Source: Botryllus schlosseri (lineage: Eukaryota; Chordata; Ascidiacea; Stolidobranchia; Styelidae). Taken from it: a stretch of 37,647 bases of DNA. Every line of letters starts with the position of its first letter. The first letter of the stretch is position 1. The stretch covers positions 1 to 37,647 of the forward strand of contig ATSW01014263.1 in assembly GCA_000444245.1 (NCBI GenBank), written 5' to 3'. The notes beneath the pieces were generated by a model. The model worked only from the letters and a program-made list of their open reading frames with translations. It ran no database searches and had not been told where the DNA came from. The position numbers and the translations under genes are program-made. Positions 1-13,090 of this stretch are shown piece by piece.

Positions 1-3000
1 CCCTATAGAGATGTTTGTTAGAGATATTCTTACGACATGGCGCCACCAAAACTTCATATAGTTTATCGTTTGCAAGAAGTTTTAATGAAACAAACTGGGT
101 CATGCAACACTCTATAAGTTCGCTAAATGCCATAGTATTTTCTCCGAAACTCTCCCGAATATCGGTATGTAAATAGAATCGTTGTTATCGCACACGAGCA
201 CAGCTATAGACCTAGGCCTACATCGCAAATCGACTATAAAACAATAGAACTTGGCCTTGGGATATAACCGGCGCCGATAAACTAATGGTAGATGCGTAAA
301 TATTTAAGAGGCTGTGGTCTCTGCATTGATATACACGTGTCGGATTACTTTCACTTTAGAAGACACTCATGTATAGATGGGTGCCTGTGTAGTGTGTATA
401 TAGCTTCAGTAAAAACAATGTAATCAAATATTATCCGCTACAGGACGCTGTAAATTACTGAGTTAAGCCGGTCATGATCAATTTTAAAGGTCCGGGTAAA
501 TACACTAAAATAAGATTATACGCACGGCCGTCTGCATTCTCCCAGTTAAGTCCGCGCTTGTAAACTAAGTAAGCGTAGTGAATATGTCAAAGCGTAGGAA
601 ATAACAATTTTGGTGTGATGGCGACGAGGCCGCAGAGTATGAATGTTTGAGAAGCTCTCTGCTGCAGGTATTAGACAAGACGGCAGCTCACTGAAGTCGG
701 AAGGTGCGTTCTAATGCCGCGTGCGTAATTCATGGGTAAATATGTAATTCTAACCCATTAGGAGCTTCGGGCCTACTTAAGGACTATCTATTAGATCGGC
801 GGAATTATCAGTAAGACGAGATAACGAAGATCTATAATTTCCAGTCTAAATATAGGTTATAGTTCCGAAAATACACTGCGTACTCAACTACTCAGTACTC
901 ATGCATGACCCAGGTCGCATTTAGCTGACATGGCGTTGCTTTTATCAGCGCCAGCACAAATGCACGGTCCTTGGCTTTCCGTGTCTGGATGCAGCATGAT
1001 GCCTTGTTAATTCGGCAATTTGAAATAGGTTCGAAAAACCTTCATTGGGGATTTGAAGTAGGCCTATACCAAAACCCTATCACATTTCGAATTATGCATC
1101 TTAGGAGAAGTCAGACTATACGAATTCAAACTCTCACGCAGCTATTGCATTCAAGCTCGGTTCAAATCACACAAAGAGTTATTCCGTTATATAACTATAT
1201 GGGTGTGACTTGCATATTTTAACCGTATACATTCATCGTTGGTAATCAACGGTCATTGGGTGTACGACAGCAAGCATAGATCTAAAATACTAAATGAATT
1301 CCTTGCAGTATGTAAATAGTTGCATCAACGTCTAGAGTGCAATATTCCGCTGTATATCCGTCACGAGTAAAATGCGCACTTTCCGTTCGCATATCATCAC
1401 GACTTTGCGGAATGCCATTTCCGATTGGGCTGGGCTATTTTACTACGAAATCGTATAATTACCTGCGAGATTGTACGATTCGGAGCAATCATATAATTTG
1501 GTATTTAGCGGTACTTCACACCAGGTACGCGTGGTCACTACGCTAGGCACTCCGGAAAAAAACAAAGCAATCATCGCAGACGCTCCAGCTGAGTCTTCCG
1601 TCGCCGTGTCGAAATTCGTGATGAAAGTTAGCGATTGGCAAAAAGTGATATTTCTTTATGCGAAGATGATAGAGAAGCAAGCGACAGCGTCGCGAAATAA
1701 ACTCGATTGTCAGGCTTTGTGCGGATTGCGCTGAGTCGGATTTCACCAATTTACGGAAACAATATAAGCCAAAACGTATTTTTGTTGTGTTCGTCGAGCA
1801 ACCGCTGAATAATATATACAAAAACGTGAGGTCAAAGTCTGTATATTCAGGCTTTCAGTGTATTCGAAAGTTCCAATGCGCGACCAGTAAGATTCAAAGA
1901 CTTTCAAGCATTCATGAATATACAATACATAATTTATACCGTTCTGGTCTGATCGTGATATGCGTTATTCAATGTTCCAGACGGTGATTGCAAGTTACTT
2001 TTCATCCAGCCATGATTCATGAATATTTGGATATTAGTACATTATGAGTAAATCCGTTAGCTTTGTGTCGTTAAGAATCACATTCGATCATTCAGACGTA
2101 ATACAACATTCGATTACTCACCTTCAACAACATAGGCTTTGTGCCATCGTAATCTTGCAAAGGACCAAGTTCAATTTTCGTCGGTAAAATATATGTGTCG
2201 TATTATGTCAGCGATATTAATTAGCTTGGCTTCATGAAGGTACTTAGGAATGCCAAAAGTACGACCAATCGGTACATGCGATTAAAGTGGAATTACCTGC
2301 TGAATCTATCACGACTCAAGTGGGCTAATAACTGCGCAAGTACGTTCAAGCCTTGTTGCCGGTCGTAACGCGACATCCTTCAGGTTCTCAAAATAGACGA
2401 ACATTGCTTGCATTTTTTCTACTATTCGCAATTATTCCGAGTTCTAATATAGTAAATGCCGCATTCACAACAAAACAACGTTCCACCGATTGCTTAAGTC
2501 TAAATGTGGGCGGAGTTTTTGTGTAACCATAAGGTTAAATGTTTGAATGTACTTATCATTGCGATCCAAAATTGCTCGATTTATATGCAACGCCACTTAT
2601 GGAATGAGCAATAAACACTGAAGATTCAAAATATCACTTACTGATGAGTTCATTGTTTGACTTTTTGTCTACAATCGCTTTGTGCCGTAAAGACGGGATT
2701 TCTCATTGCTGCAAAATTAAAACTGTCTTTGCGACCGAAATACTGACTATATGGCAATCAGCACTCTGGAATATTTTTGTTTTTATCATACACCTATAAT
2801 TGTGTGCAATATGCCGGTCTCGATTGGATTATCATGGCCTGCTCAATGTAGCCTTAGTACCTACATAATGTACTGTACATTTACTGGACCATGGATGTAT
2901 CCTAAGCCCGGTGAATATAATTCGTGACGTCCAAAGTAGTAGTGTCATCGTAATCGCCTTTTTGTTTATGATTACAATCGATCATACTTCGGCGATGTGT

Positions 3001-4520
3001 TACTTCCTCTGTCATTTTGACACCGTAGTTCATACAAAATTCAGACGGGATTGCTAGCCCTTTGTGTTTTTAAATTTGAGGCTCGCGGCAGTAAACTTCG
3101 GCTCGCTTGTTTGCATTGTTTTGACANNGTGTCTNNGACTAAGATATGCTATATGAGTANTTGAGTAAATTTAAGCATCGTTTACGTCGACGAATCCACC
3201 CAAGTCGGAAACAAGGTTAGTCACTGATTAGGTGATGTTGTGCTACAGTCGTCAACAGCGTTGGGCTGTGTATTGACTGAGTCGGTATATTTTCCCCCGT
3301 AAACACATTTTGGGAAGTAGGCTATACTCCGCATACAGTATCTATCAAATCAGTGAATTAGTGAATAGGCTGTTTATGATGATGAGTTCCTTTGTCGCTA
3401 CACGAACCATTCACGAATCGCTCTGTGTACGTCACAGGGTGTTCAATTTTGCAAACAATTGACATAATTACAGAGTCGTCAGCTGGGCGATTCGATGATC
3501 GCGAGCAAATTACTGTCACTGTGGCGCAGCTCGTTTGTTGTCGACTTCTGTAAATCGGGAAATTGTTCGTCGCGTGTTCGGGATTGCCACGATGCAGAAG
3601 AGGTCAAATTAATCTGATATGCAAAGGAAAGCCTCTGTTGATTTCACTTAATTAAAATGTTTTACTAGCATTTCGATGTGCATTTTTGAGTTCAAATATG
3701 ATGTCGGTAATAGTACTAGTCAAGTCATTGTTAGTTATGAATCATAATTCATCACCATATGAGCCACAGTTGAACTCATCGCGGTCGCACATAAATTGAA
3801 ACATAAAACTGTAGCATGTAACCTGTGTGATTGTGCTCAAGGACTTGAATCGGCGAGTGTCGCCATCCGTGACTAGAATTCACTGTAATATACAAAGTCC
3901 ATGGTCTTCGGAAATAAGTTTCAAAAAAACAATGTGTTAGTTAGCTTTCGTCTATTACTAGTGGACGGTCGTAAATATTATTATTCTTTCCTATAGTTTA
4001 CACTACCCATCTCAAACACAGCTGATCTCGTAACTGAATCCATTGTAAATTTGAAGTCTTCCGTACGACCGTTACGTCATTTTATTATATCCCGTGTTCC
4101 GTTTCAATGAGTGTCTGAACAACACAGATTGGGCATAAGTGTCGAAATACCATCTTTATACTCTAAAAACAGGTGTGCACTGCGCGGACGCGCTTTGTGT
4201 ACTGGTCCCCTGGTCTGGTTGACCCATTAACGATTGAGCTTTTCAAAACGAGTGAAGGACGCACGAAATCAAACAACTGAGATATTCACACAAAATAATG
4301 AACAAAACCATTTGAGCGTATGACTTTGTCTGGCATAATATTGTATGTATCAGAGTGAAAAGATCAAAATAATCAAAAGTAGGTCTACCTCATATTGAAT
4401 GTCCAGTGTATTTGTCTGCAGCGCTCTTTTTATTTACTCACACAAGNTCATAGTAGTTCATAGCTATGAAGTACACGTATAACACTCAAATATCCCGATC
4501 GTGGGATGGACCATTGAATC
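1..4520. other. Non-coding stretch, no gene recognised
   Basis: I see nothing identifiable here. Open frames are at most about 90 codons, overlap on both strands (for example around 1470-1990), and none resembles a known family. Single N bases begin at 3127. I found no transposon ends with target duplications, no tRNA-like boxes and no CDS with convincing splice signals. Confidence 0.5.
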
Positions 4521-4533
4521 ATATATATATATA
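4521..4533. repeat. (TA)n microsatellite
   Basis: An alternating AT run of 13 bases, followed by further TA-rich sequence to about 4555. It is short and probably neutral. Confidence 0.8.
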
Positions 4534-7500
4534 AGTTATATAAATATTATTTAACATCTTTCAATCCAGTCATTTCCTGTACGATCGAAGCGGGGATTAT
4601 ATCGTGAAGGTTTTAATGAATCAATCTGCAGCAAATGCATAACATGTCAAAACATTTCTATTGCACGCGCTCTTGTTAACACTTGTGTGATCACTGAGCA
4701 ATTGGCATTGTTAATCATTTATTTGTAGAGATGAGATCACTGCCTTCAGCATACGCTATGTTTCTCAACCATATATCATGGGTGGTTTTATGATATGTTA
4801 TTCGTGAGACTCCATGTATGAGTATCGCTTCGAATCAGAGTAGAGCACACCATCAGCCAAACCATGACGTCATTATTCGTGCTTGACTGTAGTTAGCCTA
4901 CATAGACACTCAATATTAAACGGCACATATCACTGTGCCATAAANTCCAACTGCTCCACGAAAATATGACAAGTATTGACTTTACCAATGCTGCTCAGAA
5001 TTGAAATGAATGTCACTAATATTTCCCGAGTAGTCGTATGTGTGTAATGTGTGAAACAAGCTTTTACACATGGCGCTTCAAGGTGTACTACGTTAAAACT
5101 AATATTGCGCAAGTAGTTATGCCCTGCGGTCCCGTAAATGCGATAGGAAATATGATAAATGTTTCTTAACCTCTTATACCTTCGCTCAATTTTCCGTCCT
5201 ATAGTTGAAGCAGCAACGAGATTCCGGTAAAACAAACATACAATTTTATAGTTAATTTGAAAGGATACGAGATTCGCATCTGATAAAATCTGATCAATTA
5301 TTATCAAAGCGTCAATTTGGTTGCAATTCTCTATAAGGCAGCTGAAAAAGGGTCATACTTGGGGTATACGTATGACATCTATGCATATTGCATATATGTC
5401 ACAGGCCTGAGCAAGTGAGCATATTCANAGAAAACCACTGAATACATGGGATAGCAATCCTGGTATGAAGCGCCTTGAAATAATNCATATTGAAGTTATT
5501 TTAATGATAGCGAAGGGACNGCCAATGAGAATCTTTCTTANTGATCGTCGTAAAGGTCAAAATTCGACTTTTCCAATATATCAAGTTTATTTAAGCTTTT
5601 AAAAGTCCACCCCATAAAAACAACACGAACTCACACCGTGCCGGGCTCTGTGTCCACTGAGAACCTATCCGAGACTTTACTATAACCAGCAGTATTTGAT
5701 AACNAGCAGCTACGTTGAAATCGGAATGAAGGTATAAAACCGATAGCAGCTAGTCGACCTATTTGCATTTTGGGATCGCAGCCCTCGTCCTCTTTCAGTT
5801 CTGTTTGATGTTATCATTTAACCGGGCTGTTTCGTTCACATTTTGTGTGATTTGCGCCGTTTATTTTGCGGGCTTCCCATTACCATGTTATCTTCATGCG
5901 AACTTGGAAAAACCGGACCTAGCCCTAGCGGCCTAGCACTATTTCCATCGGCCGTTTATTGCGAAATCTAATAAACAGGCGCAGACCGGTATACCGTCTC
6001 GACACGAAACATTCATGAATCATGTACATTACGATTGGAGAATGTGGCTCTAATACCCTAATTTGGATTCTGGGAGTCCTGGCGATATGTGGGTTGTTGC
6101 GTTGCGTGATGCTTTACAATTGACATCGAAATGTTCATGAAATGTTCCCCGCCATTCACCAAAGTATAAAACACCGTGTGGTTACTGTGCGTTGGCTTCC
6201 GCGTCAATAAAACGAATCAGACACTCGGTATTATCGCAGCAACGCATGCGTTTTCGGGAAGATTTCGCAACGCCAGCGATTCACAATCGGCTGGCTATTA
6301 TTATATTACAAATCGTTCAATGGTAGCAGCAATGATACGTAATGTATACCGGCATTACTCATACGCGTATTCCAAGCAAAGGGCGCATTGTCCTATCAAA
6401 CCAAGCGGTATCTGATCATAAATGCTTAGTGTCTATTGACCCCACGTAACCTATTCTCTGTAGATACAGCTGTATTTATCGGCTATTGTGACCACTGTCG
6501 AGTTTGTCGTAATAAGTTAATAGCTAGCGTTAAATTGTTTACCGTGACTTTGTCGCAAACAGTCGCCGAGAAAGATTATTACTCCATAATCGCCGAATAA
6601 CAAACATCATCCAATGAAGCTTGGATTGCCGTCATTTATACTCCACGAAGGAAATACTCTACTCTTATGGGTTGTGGTTCCTATTTCATGGCATTTGCTG
6701 GTCAGCATATTACGATATTTTAGATTCAATGGCTTGGATTATTGCCCTAANACTTCCTTCGATATATTGAGTCACGGAGCATGTATTTTAATAGCTGCGG
6801 GCACGTAGCTAAACGGTATATTTTTGTATATTTAATAATTCCAGGATTGATGTGATGATATGGCTGAACGTTTTTGTCACATAATGACATGATTCAAATT
6901 GCATGCCGGTCGACGTATTATTTATCGACGTTAAAAGATAAGCAAGGAATCGACCGGCTGGTGAATAATCCGAGTTTATGTCATCTTCAATAATTCAGAA
7001 CCGCATCATCGCATGGCTCATCTCGCGTCCAATTTCCTAGCGCTTGTCAACGCGAAACAAAGACTTGGCTTGTATGCACTCCGAAAACTCAAATGCATCT
7101 CCGTCCGGTGAAGAACATATATGGTAGCATAAGCAATGCAGCCGCCACATACCGGCACCTCGTCGAAGTCTAATGCGTGGGACAAGGTTCAACTTCCAGT
7201 TCGATGTGCGTGTCATCAATTCAGCGCTTTCATACAACGATTGCCCGATACTAACGTTGTAGCGATCACGCTACAACACATGAACAAATAAGGTCAGAAG
7301 CTACAGCGAGACAGCTCATCATTTATGCAAGGATGCACTGTCTGGTATATTTATCAATAGTATATGTACCTTATAGATCACGAGAAAATTAGTCCACAAT
7401 AAGCATCACGTCGTTTGTCAATTTTATTGTGAGTCATATATCCATTTCCCGATGGCTGGCGGGGAACGTGATACGGGTTCATAGGTTGACTGAGTNCAAC

Positions 7501-7566
7501 CGCCGAACAAGAACCGGAGTAGATAAAGACATAGATAGGTCTGGATGGCAAGCTCGTAGGATAACT
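4534..7566. other. Non-coding stretch, no gene recognised; two TATA-like words
   Basis: No gene family is recognisable. The longest frame is a minus-strand 125-codon frame at 4930-5307 containing one N; it shows no known domain. Two identical GTATAAAAC words occur near 5732 and 6164 in slightly more CpG-rich sequence (about 5.7-6.4 kb). They could be core promoter elements, but no exon can be attached to them and chance is a sufficient explanation. Confidence 0.4.
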
Positions 7567-7607
7567 GTGTGTGAGAGAGAGAAAGAGAGAGATAGTCGGT
7601 CGGTCGG
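7567..7607. repeat. Compound microsatellite (GT, GA, GTCG)
   Basis: A short GT run passes into an interrupted (GA)n run and, two bases later, into three tandem GTCG units at 7595-7606. The compound simple repeat is read directly from the sequence and makes the spurious Arg/Glu/Ser-rich open frames over this site. Confidence 0.9.
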
Positions 7608-8098
7608 CCTCTCCCGAATGTGTGGTTACCTCACCGGATTTTTGTTCGTGTGATCCGCACGATTTGGCTGAAGTTACCCTGCAACCATACATTTACGGGG
7701 CTTGTGACCGGTAATGGTCACACGGCATGGCGGCACAGCGGGAATCAAAACCGACACCCTTGGTTTGCGAGACTAGTGTTGCTACTACTGATATGCTGTA
7801 ACTGTCACGTAATAAANGTATCGTAAATTTATATTGGAAGCTTTCGATGTCCTTTGCGTCGCCTCATTGACCGTTTGCCGTTTGGTAATTTCCCTTTTCA
7901 AGACAGAAAAGCAAAGCTTTCTGATAGCCAATCTTTTAAAACCTAAAATCCAATCTAGTTTGCGCCAAAAAATGATGCAGCATAAGGCTTGTACGCACGG
8001 AAAGTCAATTGGTGCGGGTTTCTCCATCATTTCCTCCATTATTTACTTGCTGCTGATACTCATTGGTTTCAATGATGAAAATGGCTGTATACCGGATG

Positions 8099-8341
8099 GG
8101 TTAAAGCAGTAGTTCCCAAATTTTTCGCCCCTTCGCTCCTTTACCAAGCTCAACATATTTTTATGGCCCCAATATAGACTAAAGGTCATCAGTTAGGTTA
8201 TCCGACTAATTTCCCGTAATATTCAAGTAGGTACTATCCACTTACTGAAGTAGTTTTGCATTTATACTACTTCTACTTCAACACTTTTTGCCGCCCGTCT
8301 CTCAGAATAAATCGCCCACTTTGGGAATCACTGGGTTAAAG
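8099..8341. mobile_element. hAT MITE (227 bp) with perfect 8-bp TSD
   Basis: The element proper is 8107-8333. It begins CAGTAGTTCCCAAA and ends in the inverted counterpart TTTGGGAATCACTG (12 of 14 positions match). It is flanked by an identical 8-bp direct repeat, GGTTAAAG, at 8099-8106 and 8334-8341. CAG...CTG termini with an 8-bp target duplication are diagnostic of the hAT superfamily. At 227 bp it has no room for a transposase, so it is non-autonomous. The perfect target duplication against imperfect terminal repeats suggests moderate age. Confidence 0.93.
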
Positions 8342-8626
8342 CCTTAACTTTATTGTTAAAAAATCAACAAACCCCAGCCTGAATCATGCGCTGCCGATAT
8401 ATCTAATATCTAGCCCAGTAGAATTCAGGTAACCTATAAGAGGCATATATAGACCACAAGTCAGTTGAGAAGCGTGGTACTGAATTTTTACTGCGAACTT
8501 ATGACGTACATTGGAGCTTAATGATAACATATTTGTCCAAATTGATGACGGGTGTGGCCTGAGGTCAAGACAAATCTTATGTGATTGTTTTCCCGACATC
8601 AAGTGCATGAATATGAATAGTAATCA

Positions 8627-8926
8627 CACCTAAGACTATGGCGTGGTAGGTAGGTATTAGGGGGGGGGGTATGGGGCTTAGCTACTTGGTTTTTTGCCCC
8701 AGGACGATAACTAGCGATTATTCGCGACTATACCAATGGGTTATGAAGAGTCATATAGCCCTTCCACTTGCTATCGTGAATTCGATGACTTGCCGTATAG
8801 TATGCTCATCTGTTAGCAGGGACTTGGGCGTTAATGATACTTTATTCCGCTCTGCGGTCTGTAGTAGATTCGTCCTGGCACGGTCATACTTAGGGCAGCG
8901 AAGGCACCTAAGACTATGGCGTGGTA
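8627..8926. repeat. 22-bp direct repeats flanking a 256-bp segment
   Basis: An exact 22-bp sequence starting CACCTAAGACTATGG occurs at 8627-8648 and again at 8905-8926. A 22-bp exact match within 300 bp is not expected by chance. The enclosed 8649-8904 begins with GGTA repeats and a run of ten G (8660-8669). The repeats could be the target-site duplication of a retroposed insert, a remnant tandem duplication, or a repair scar. No poly-A tail or tRNA-like head is visible, so the insert is not classified. Confidence 0.7.
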
Positions 8927-11735
8927 ATTTGGATTGGAAGGAGCAGGGGAAAGAAAGTAGCTGTGGTAGTATCTATACAACACAGTGATTTAGTTATTAT
9001 TAAATACAGGGTTAACTGCTATTAATATCATGAATTGGTATGAGTCTCGGCGGCAGTACGCGGTCGGATATTTCGTTTTCTCGTGTCAACGTGCCATCCT
9101 ACACGTGCACTGTCTGTCTCCTTTTACATGAGGAGAATCATTTACTTCGGCGCACTAGTGATAAGGCTATAAACGTAAAGAACCGATCAGATGATTGCGA
9201 AATACAAGTCCGGCGTTTCGATCTGAACAAATTATTCAGAACCGGTGTGAACCGGTTCCATATTCGTCCGAGTCCGTTAGGGCCAAATCGAAGATGAGAT
9301 TGGTAACATGGTAAGGTTAGGCGAGACTAACGAATCCAGCACCCAATCACCGAAGAATTGAACTACTTTAGTATTAATGATAGAACATATTGAATTATAT
9401 TGTATTGNCCTGGTGCNGCAGAAATTGTCTAGAAGCCAANGCGAACCTATCGGAACAAGGTATAGGAGGCTTCCGCGTAACACCCTGAGACTGCNAATNG
9501 CACGTATCTAAGAATTTAAATATATCTTCTGGGCAGGATGCTTACCGGGGCCTTTTCATCAATATGAAAAATTGTTGCGAAATTTCCCGAACAGCTGTTG
9601 CGCAAGTATCGATTTCGCCGGCCGGCATTTTCCAGAACTCGCTTGATAAGCGGTCGCGATCAGCTGATCGTGTTGCGAAATACCGAGGCGTGCTCTTTCC
9701 TATGCGTCAGTGCTACGTCATATTGTCTCACAATGGTATAAGATTGGTAAGGTTGCCCGCAGTACGCGAACATTAACATCAGAACCGTATGGTTTTCATT
9801 CGACTATGCTTGTATTTCACTATTCCATCGATGTTTATCGCTATCATTTTGAACGCATTAAAGTATGTATTGCTATCCCGTGTTAAGCGAAAATGCAGAG
9901 CTTTAGAAGGTTATCGTAACTCCGACGATTGATATAATTGTCTCANAGCAATGGCGATACCATTCATGACGGTAATAATTTGACTTTGCGTCTGCATGGG
10001 CAAAAACCTCAAGTGTTCCTGACCTTCTCGCTGAATTAGACAGAACGCGACATCACGCTAGTGCCCCGTTCTTGTCTCGGTGTGTGGGCGAAGAACGCCT
10101 ACTTGCTTACTACGAGGCTTTCGCGTTTTACTGATGAGAATGCTCTCGGTGTAACCGCAAAGCCTGGATTAGAATGCAAATGAAGAAATATCATTCGGAA
10201 ATTCTAATCACAGCACGACCGGGATGCACCTCAAAAAGGAGTGAGACAGTAACCGGGAGTATCTCATCATCAGCATAAAATAATCGTGATATCTGGGTGA
10301 GCACAACAGAAAACAATATTTTTATTATCAAGGAATGTTTTTGCAGTGATCACACGACTCGCCGGCGACTCAAATCTAACTTCTCAGACAAACAGATCGC
10401 CGCTGGCGCCGCGAGAGAATGAATTGTCTCCGACAATTCTAGATAGTATCAACGTATTTCGTGTCTTTGGTCTATGTCGGATGGCCAAGCTGTGATAGCG
10501 AAAAACAAAATTACCGCCGACACACTTCAGAGCACGACATTGTATTAGCAGGTCTCTTGTCGAGTTTGTATGCACTGCGCTCTAATCACCGTAGATTGCA
10601 TGATAATCGTCAGCACGCAACCGTCTCCTATTAACCTACGTTGGCATTGAAAGCCTTAAGATATAAGCAACCGCAATTATAAAAAACGCTTTTGAATATG
10701 AACANTGAACAGTTTACAAATCAACCATAAAGGAGATCTAAAAGTGGTTATTGCAATTAATACTCTCCAGCATGGANCATATGCNCATGTTCGTCCATTG
10801 TCCTTTAATATTGACCCAGCTTCATTGACATTTTCGATAGAGTAGTGAATTGTTGATTACTATCCTTTCGAANAGTATGCCTTCANCTATCATAATGATC
10901 ACCAGACTAAGGCAAACATTGGCTCTGATAAATAGCATTATCAACCAATTCTATATAGAAAAAAATCTGTTTCATTCTGTAATTTGAACACCGATGGATC
11001 ATAACCAGGGCTGAGGATTCACACAATTTTTGATGTGATGTTGCGCCGAGGATTCCCGAATGTCNCTTCATCCTGCAGTGTTCTAATTGAACTGAAGCTT
11101 ATGAAAATGCCCCTCAACAAGGAGGNTTCAGAACATCGCACACCGCAGATATGTAGTGACAGTTTTCGGGACGCTGCCAACCGGTAATTGCAGTTAAAAA
11201 TAAGAATTCCCCATTCCGAAAGTGTGACTAACACGACTGNTGGCAGAAATACGAAAACATTTTGGTAACATAACTCACTATGGGCGCACTTTTCCCGAGT
11301 ACTTGAACACGCTTCTTGGCTCCGCGAATACAACACCAACACCAGGAAGTGGTAATTCAATAACAGCAAACGGACACAACGGCTGGTCGTCTCNAAAAAT
11401 CCCGGCTCACTTCTGCTTTGTGTAGGCGGTATTCTTCAGGTGTATAATTGATTTGTATTGCCAACGCGTTCAAGTTGTATCAATAAAGAAGACTCAAAGT
11501 TAGATATTTCCCAATCATTAAAATCTGAAAAGATAGCGTCATATAGTTCCATCTTTTGTCNTTGTTGTTTGCGGTATTCATGGTGTTTTTCAACTGCGAT
11601 GGTCATATTTTACCTCTGTCGATTTTGGATTTCAGAAAAACAGTGCTCACACGATCAATGCTTAAATTTTGCGGGAGTAAATTCTCATTGCCTGTCTCAA
11701 ATAGTATATCGCTAATTTTTTGGATAACATTGGGC
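8927..11735. other. Non-coding stretch with scattered ambiguous bases
   Basis: No gene or repeat family is recognised. Single N bases are frequent at 9408-9499 and 10705-11561, and interrupt several of the open frames. Frames of up to 116 codons (minus strand, 11019-11369) carry no known motif. Confidence 0.4.
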
Positions 11736-11757
11736 ATGCGCAATGCGCATTGCGCAT
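11736..11757. repeat. Perfect 22-bp palindrome of ATGCGCA heptamers
   Basis: The sequence reads as ATGCGCA, ATGCGCA, TTGCGCA, T and equals its own reverse complement over all 22 positions. A near copy (20 of 22) lies at 32288-32309, and a shorter relative at 15242-15254. It could be a simple-sequence expansion or a site from a dispersed repeat. No function can be assigned. Confidence 0.85.
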
Positions 11758-11882
11758 ATGTGATGGACGACCATATGGAGTCCGTTTTGTTTTGCTTTAG
11801 CAATATTAAGATTATACAGTGCTATTAATTCCCAATAGCCAACCTTCCGTTCTAAACTAGCCATGGAAGGTCACTTTTGAAG

Positions 11883-12721
11883 CAGTGGTTCTCATCCCAT
11901 GTAATATGAAGGCCGGTCCATTAACGAGAACTAGTGAAAGAAGACACCACATTTTTTTATGATTTAGAAATTCAGAACTCTTTTTGACCTGATATAGACA
12001 TCATGTCAAGTCAAAATCATGCAATTGTTGAACCAAACTGCATAAAAGTAACCTCCATAACTCGTTTACTACCAGTGACGTGTAAAAACTATTAGATGAC
12101 TTGTCAACCAAATTTTGACAACTTTCGGAAGAAACGCCAAAGTGAAAATCACGTTGGTAGTTGTAACAGGACTTTTCCTTGCAGCAACTGCGATGAAACA
12201 CGCAAAACAGCTGGAATATCCAGCGACAGTGGCCATCAAGTTCTCAGTGTGTGATAAGTGTTAAAGTGTGAAATGTATGATTCTTTGTTTGAGTTGCATA
12301 CTTTTTCGTAATTACATTTGTGTTGGTTTTGATTTTTTGAAATAATTTATTCGCTAAAAGCTTTTCGACTGACTCTCATCAGTAGCGAAGGTCAGTGATA
12401 GGGTGAATAATATTAGAAATGTGAGAACTATTTTGTCTGCATGAAGTAATAGTAACAAAAACAAACAACTAGTAGACAGGCAAGATACAGTAGTAACTAT
12501 ACAAAACAAACGTAAACGAGTACATATTCGGTTATAAATAACCGAGAACAACAACACACAACATTAATGAAATATTCCAAGAGTGTAGAGGCGCTTTTTA
12601 GAGTGTAGAGGCATTTCGAATTTTATTCACCCTATCACTGATTTTTTGAAAGTTCAGCGGTCCGCAAAATTTGCTTTCGAGATTTTGGCGGTCGGCAAGC
12701 TGAAAAGGTCAAGAACCACTG
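11883..12721. mobile_element. hAT-like element, 839 bp, decayed ends
   Basis: The left end begins CAGTGGTTCTCATCCC and the right end closes GTCAAGAACCACTG, giving about ten matching terminal bases in inverted orientation, CAGTGGTTC-type as in the elements at 13099 and 20929. The flanks TTTTGAAG (left) and ATTTTAAA (right) are similar A/T words but match at only 5 of 8 positions, so the target duplication is weak. The interior shows no recognisable transposase; the longest frames are under 70 codons. A separate inverted-repeat unit lies inside at 12392-12641. Chance pairing of unrelated ends cannot be excluded. Confidence 0.6.
12392..12641. repeat. 250-bp unit with 30-bp inverted terminal repeats
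   Basis: Bases 12392-12421 and 12612-12641 are inverted copies matching at 28 of 30 positions (core TCAGTGATAGGGTGAATAA). The unit lies wholly within the hAT-like element 11883-12721, so it is either a small MITE that inserted there or internal structure of the host element. No clear target duplication flanks it. Close to its right arm, a partial 20-bp tandem pair (12581-12620) shares GAGTGTAGAGGC. Confidence 0.75.
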
Positions 12722-13090
12722 ATTTTAAAATACATTATCGGGACGGAACATCAACACCAATGGTGGAATCCTGGCTGCGTTCACAAACATCGCGTAAACA
12801 GATTCCAGATATTTCTCCGAGATTATGCTCGCGTAAACCGCACGGAGTGCGCTGAGGTAGCGATACACACTTCTAGGGACGTGATAGCAGCCTAATGTTG
12901 CGCTGGATATCCTGTGCAGTTAAGTGGCAAGGATTGTATAATGTATATGCTCTGCTAAATGTGATGCGAACCGGGGCCCACGAAAACATAAGTTATCGTA
13001 GGCCCCGTGCGAACATATAATCCATATCTCAATAATCCATTTCTCAGATGTCGTCACATCACAATGTTATATATTTTTAGTATCCGGACT

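Noticed and set aside
1-10. The window's first bases contain CTATAGAG, the same 8-mer that precedes the hAT end at 37436
   Set aside because: The two bases before it are CC, not a hAT CTG end, and the sites are 37 kb apart; probably coincidence.
4166-4220. GC-rich stretch ending near GGTCCCCTGG as another hAT end
   Set aside because: The terminal sequence does not match the CAGGGGTCAC family beyond six bases, and no partner end was found.
5731-6171. Two identical GTATAAAAC words as TATA-box promoters
   Set aside because: No exon, initiator or conserved gene follows either; nine-base A/T-rich words recur by chance.
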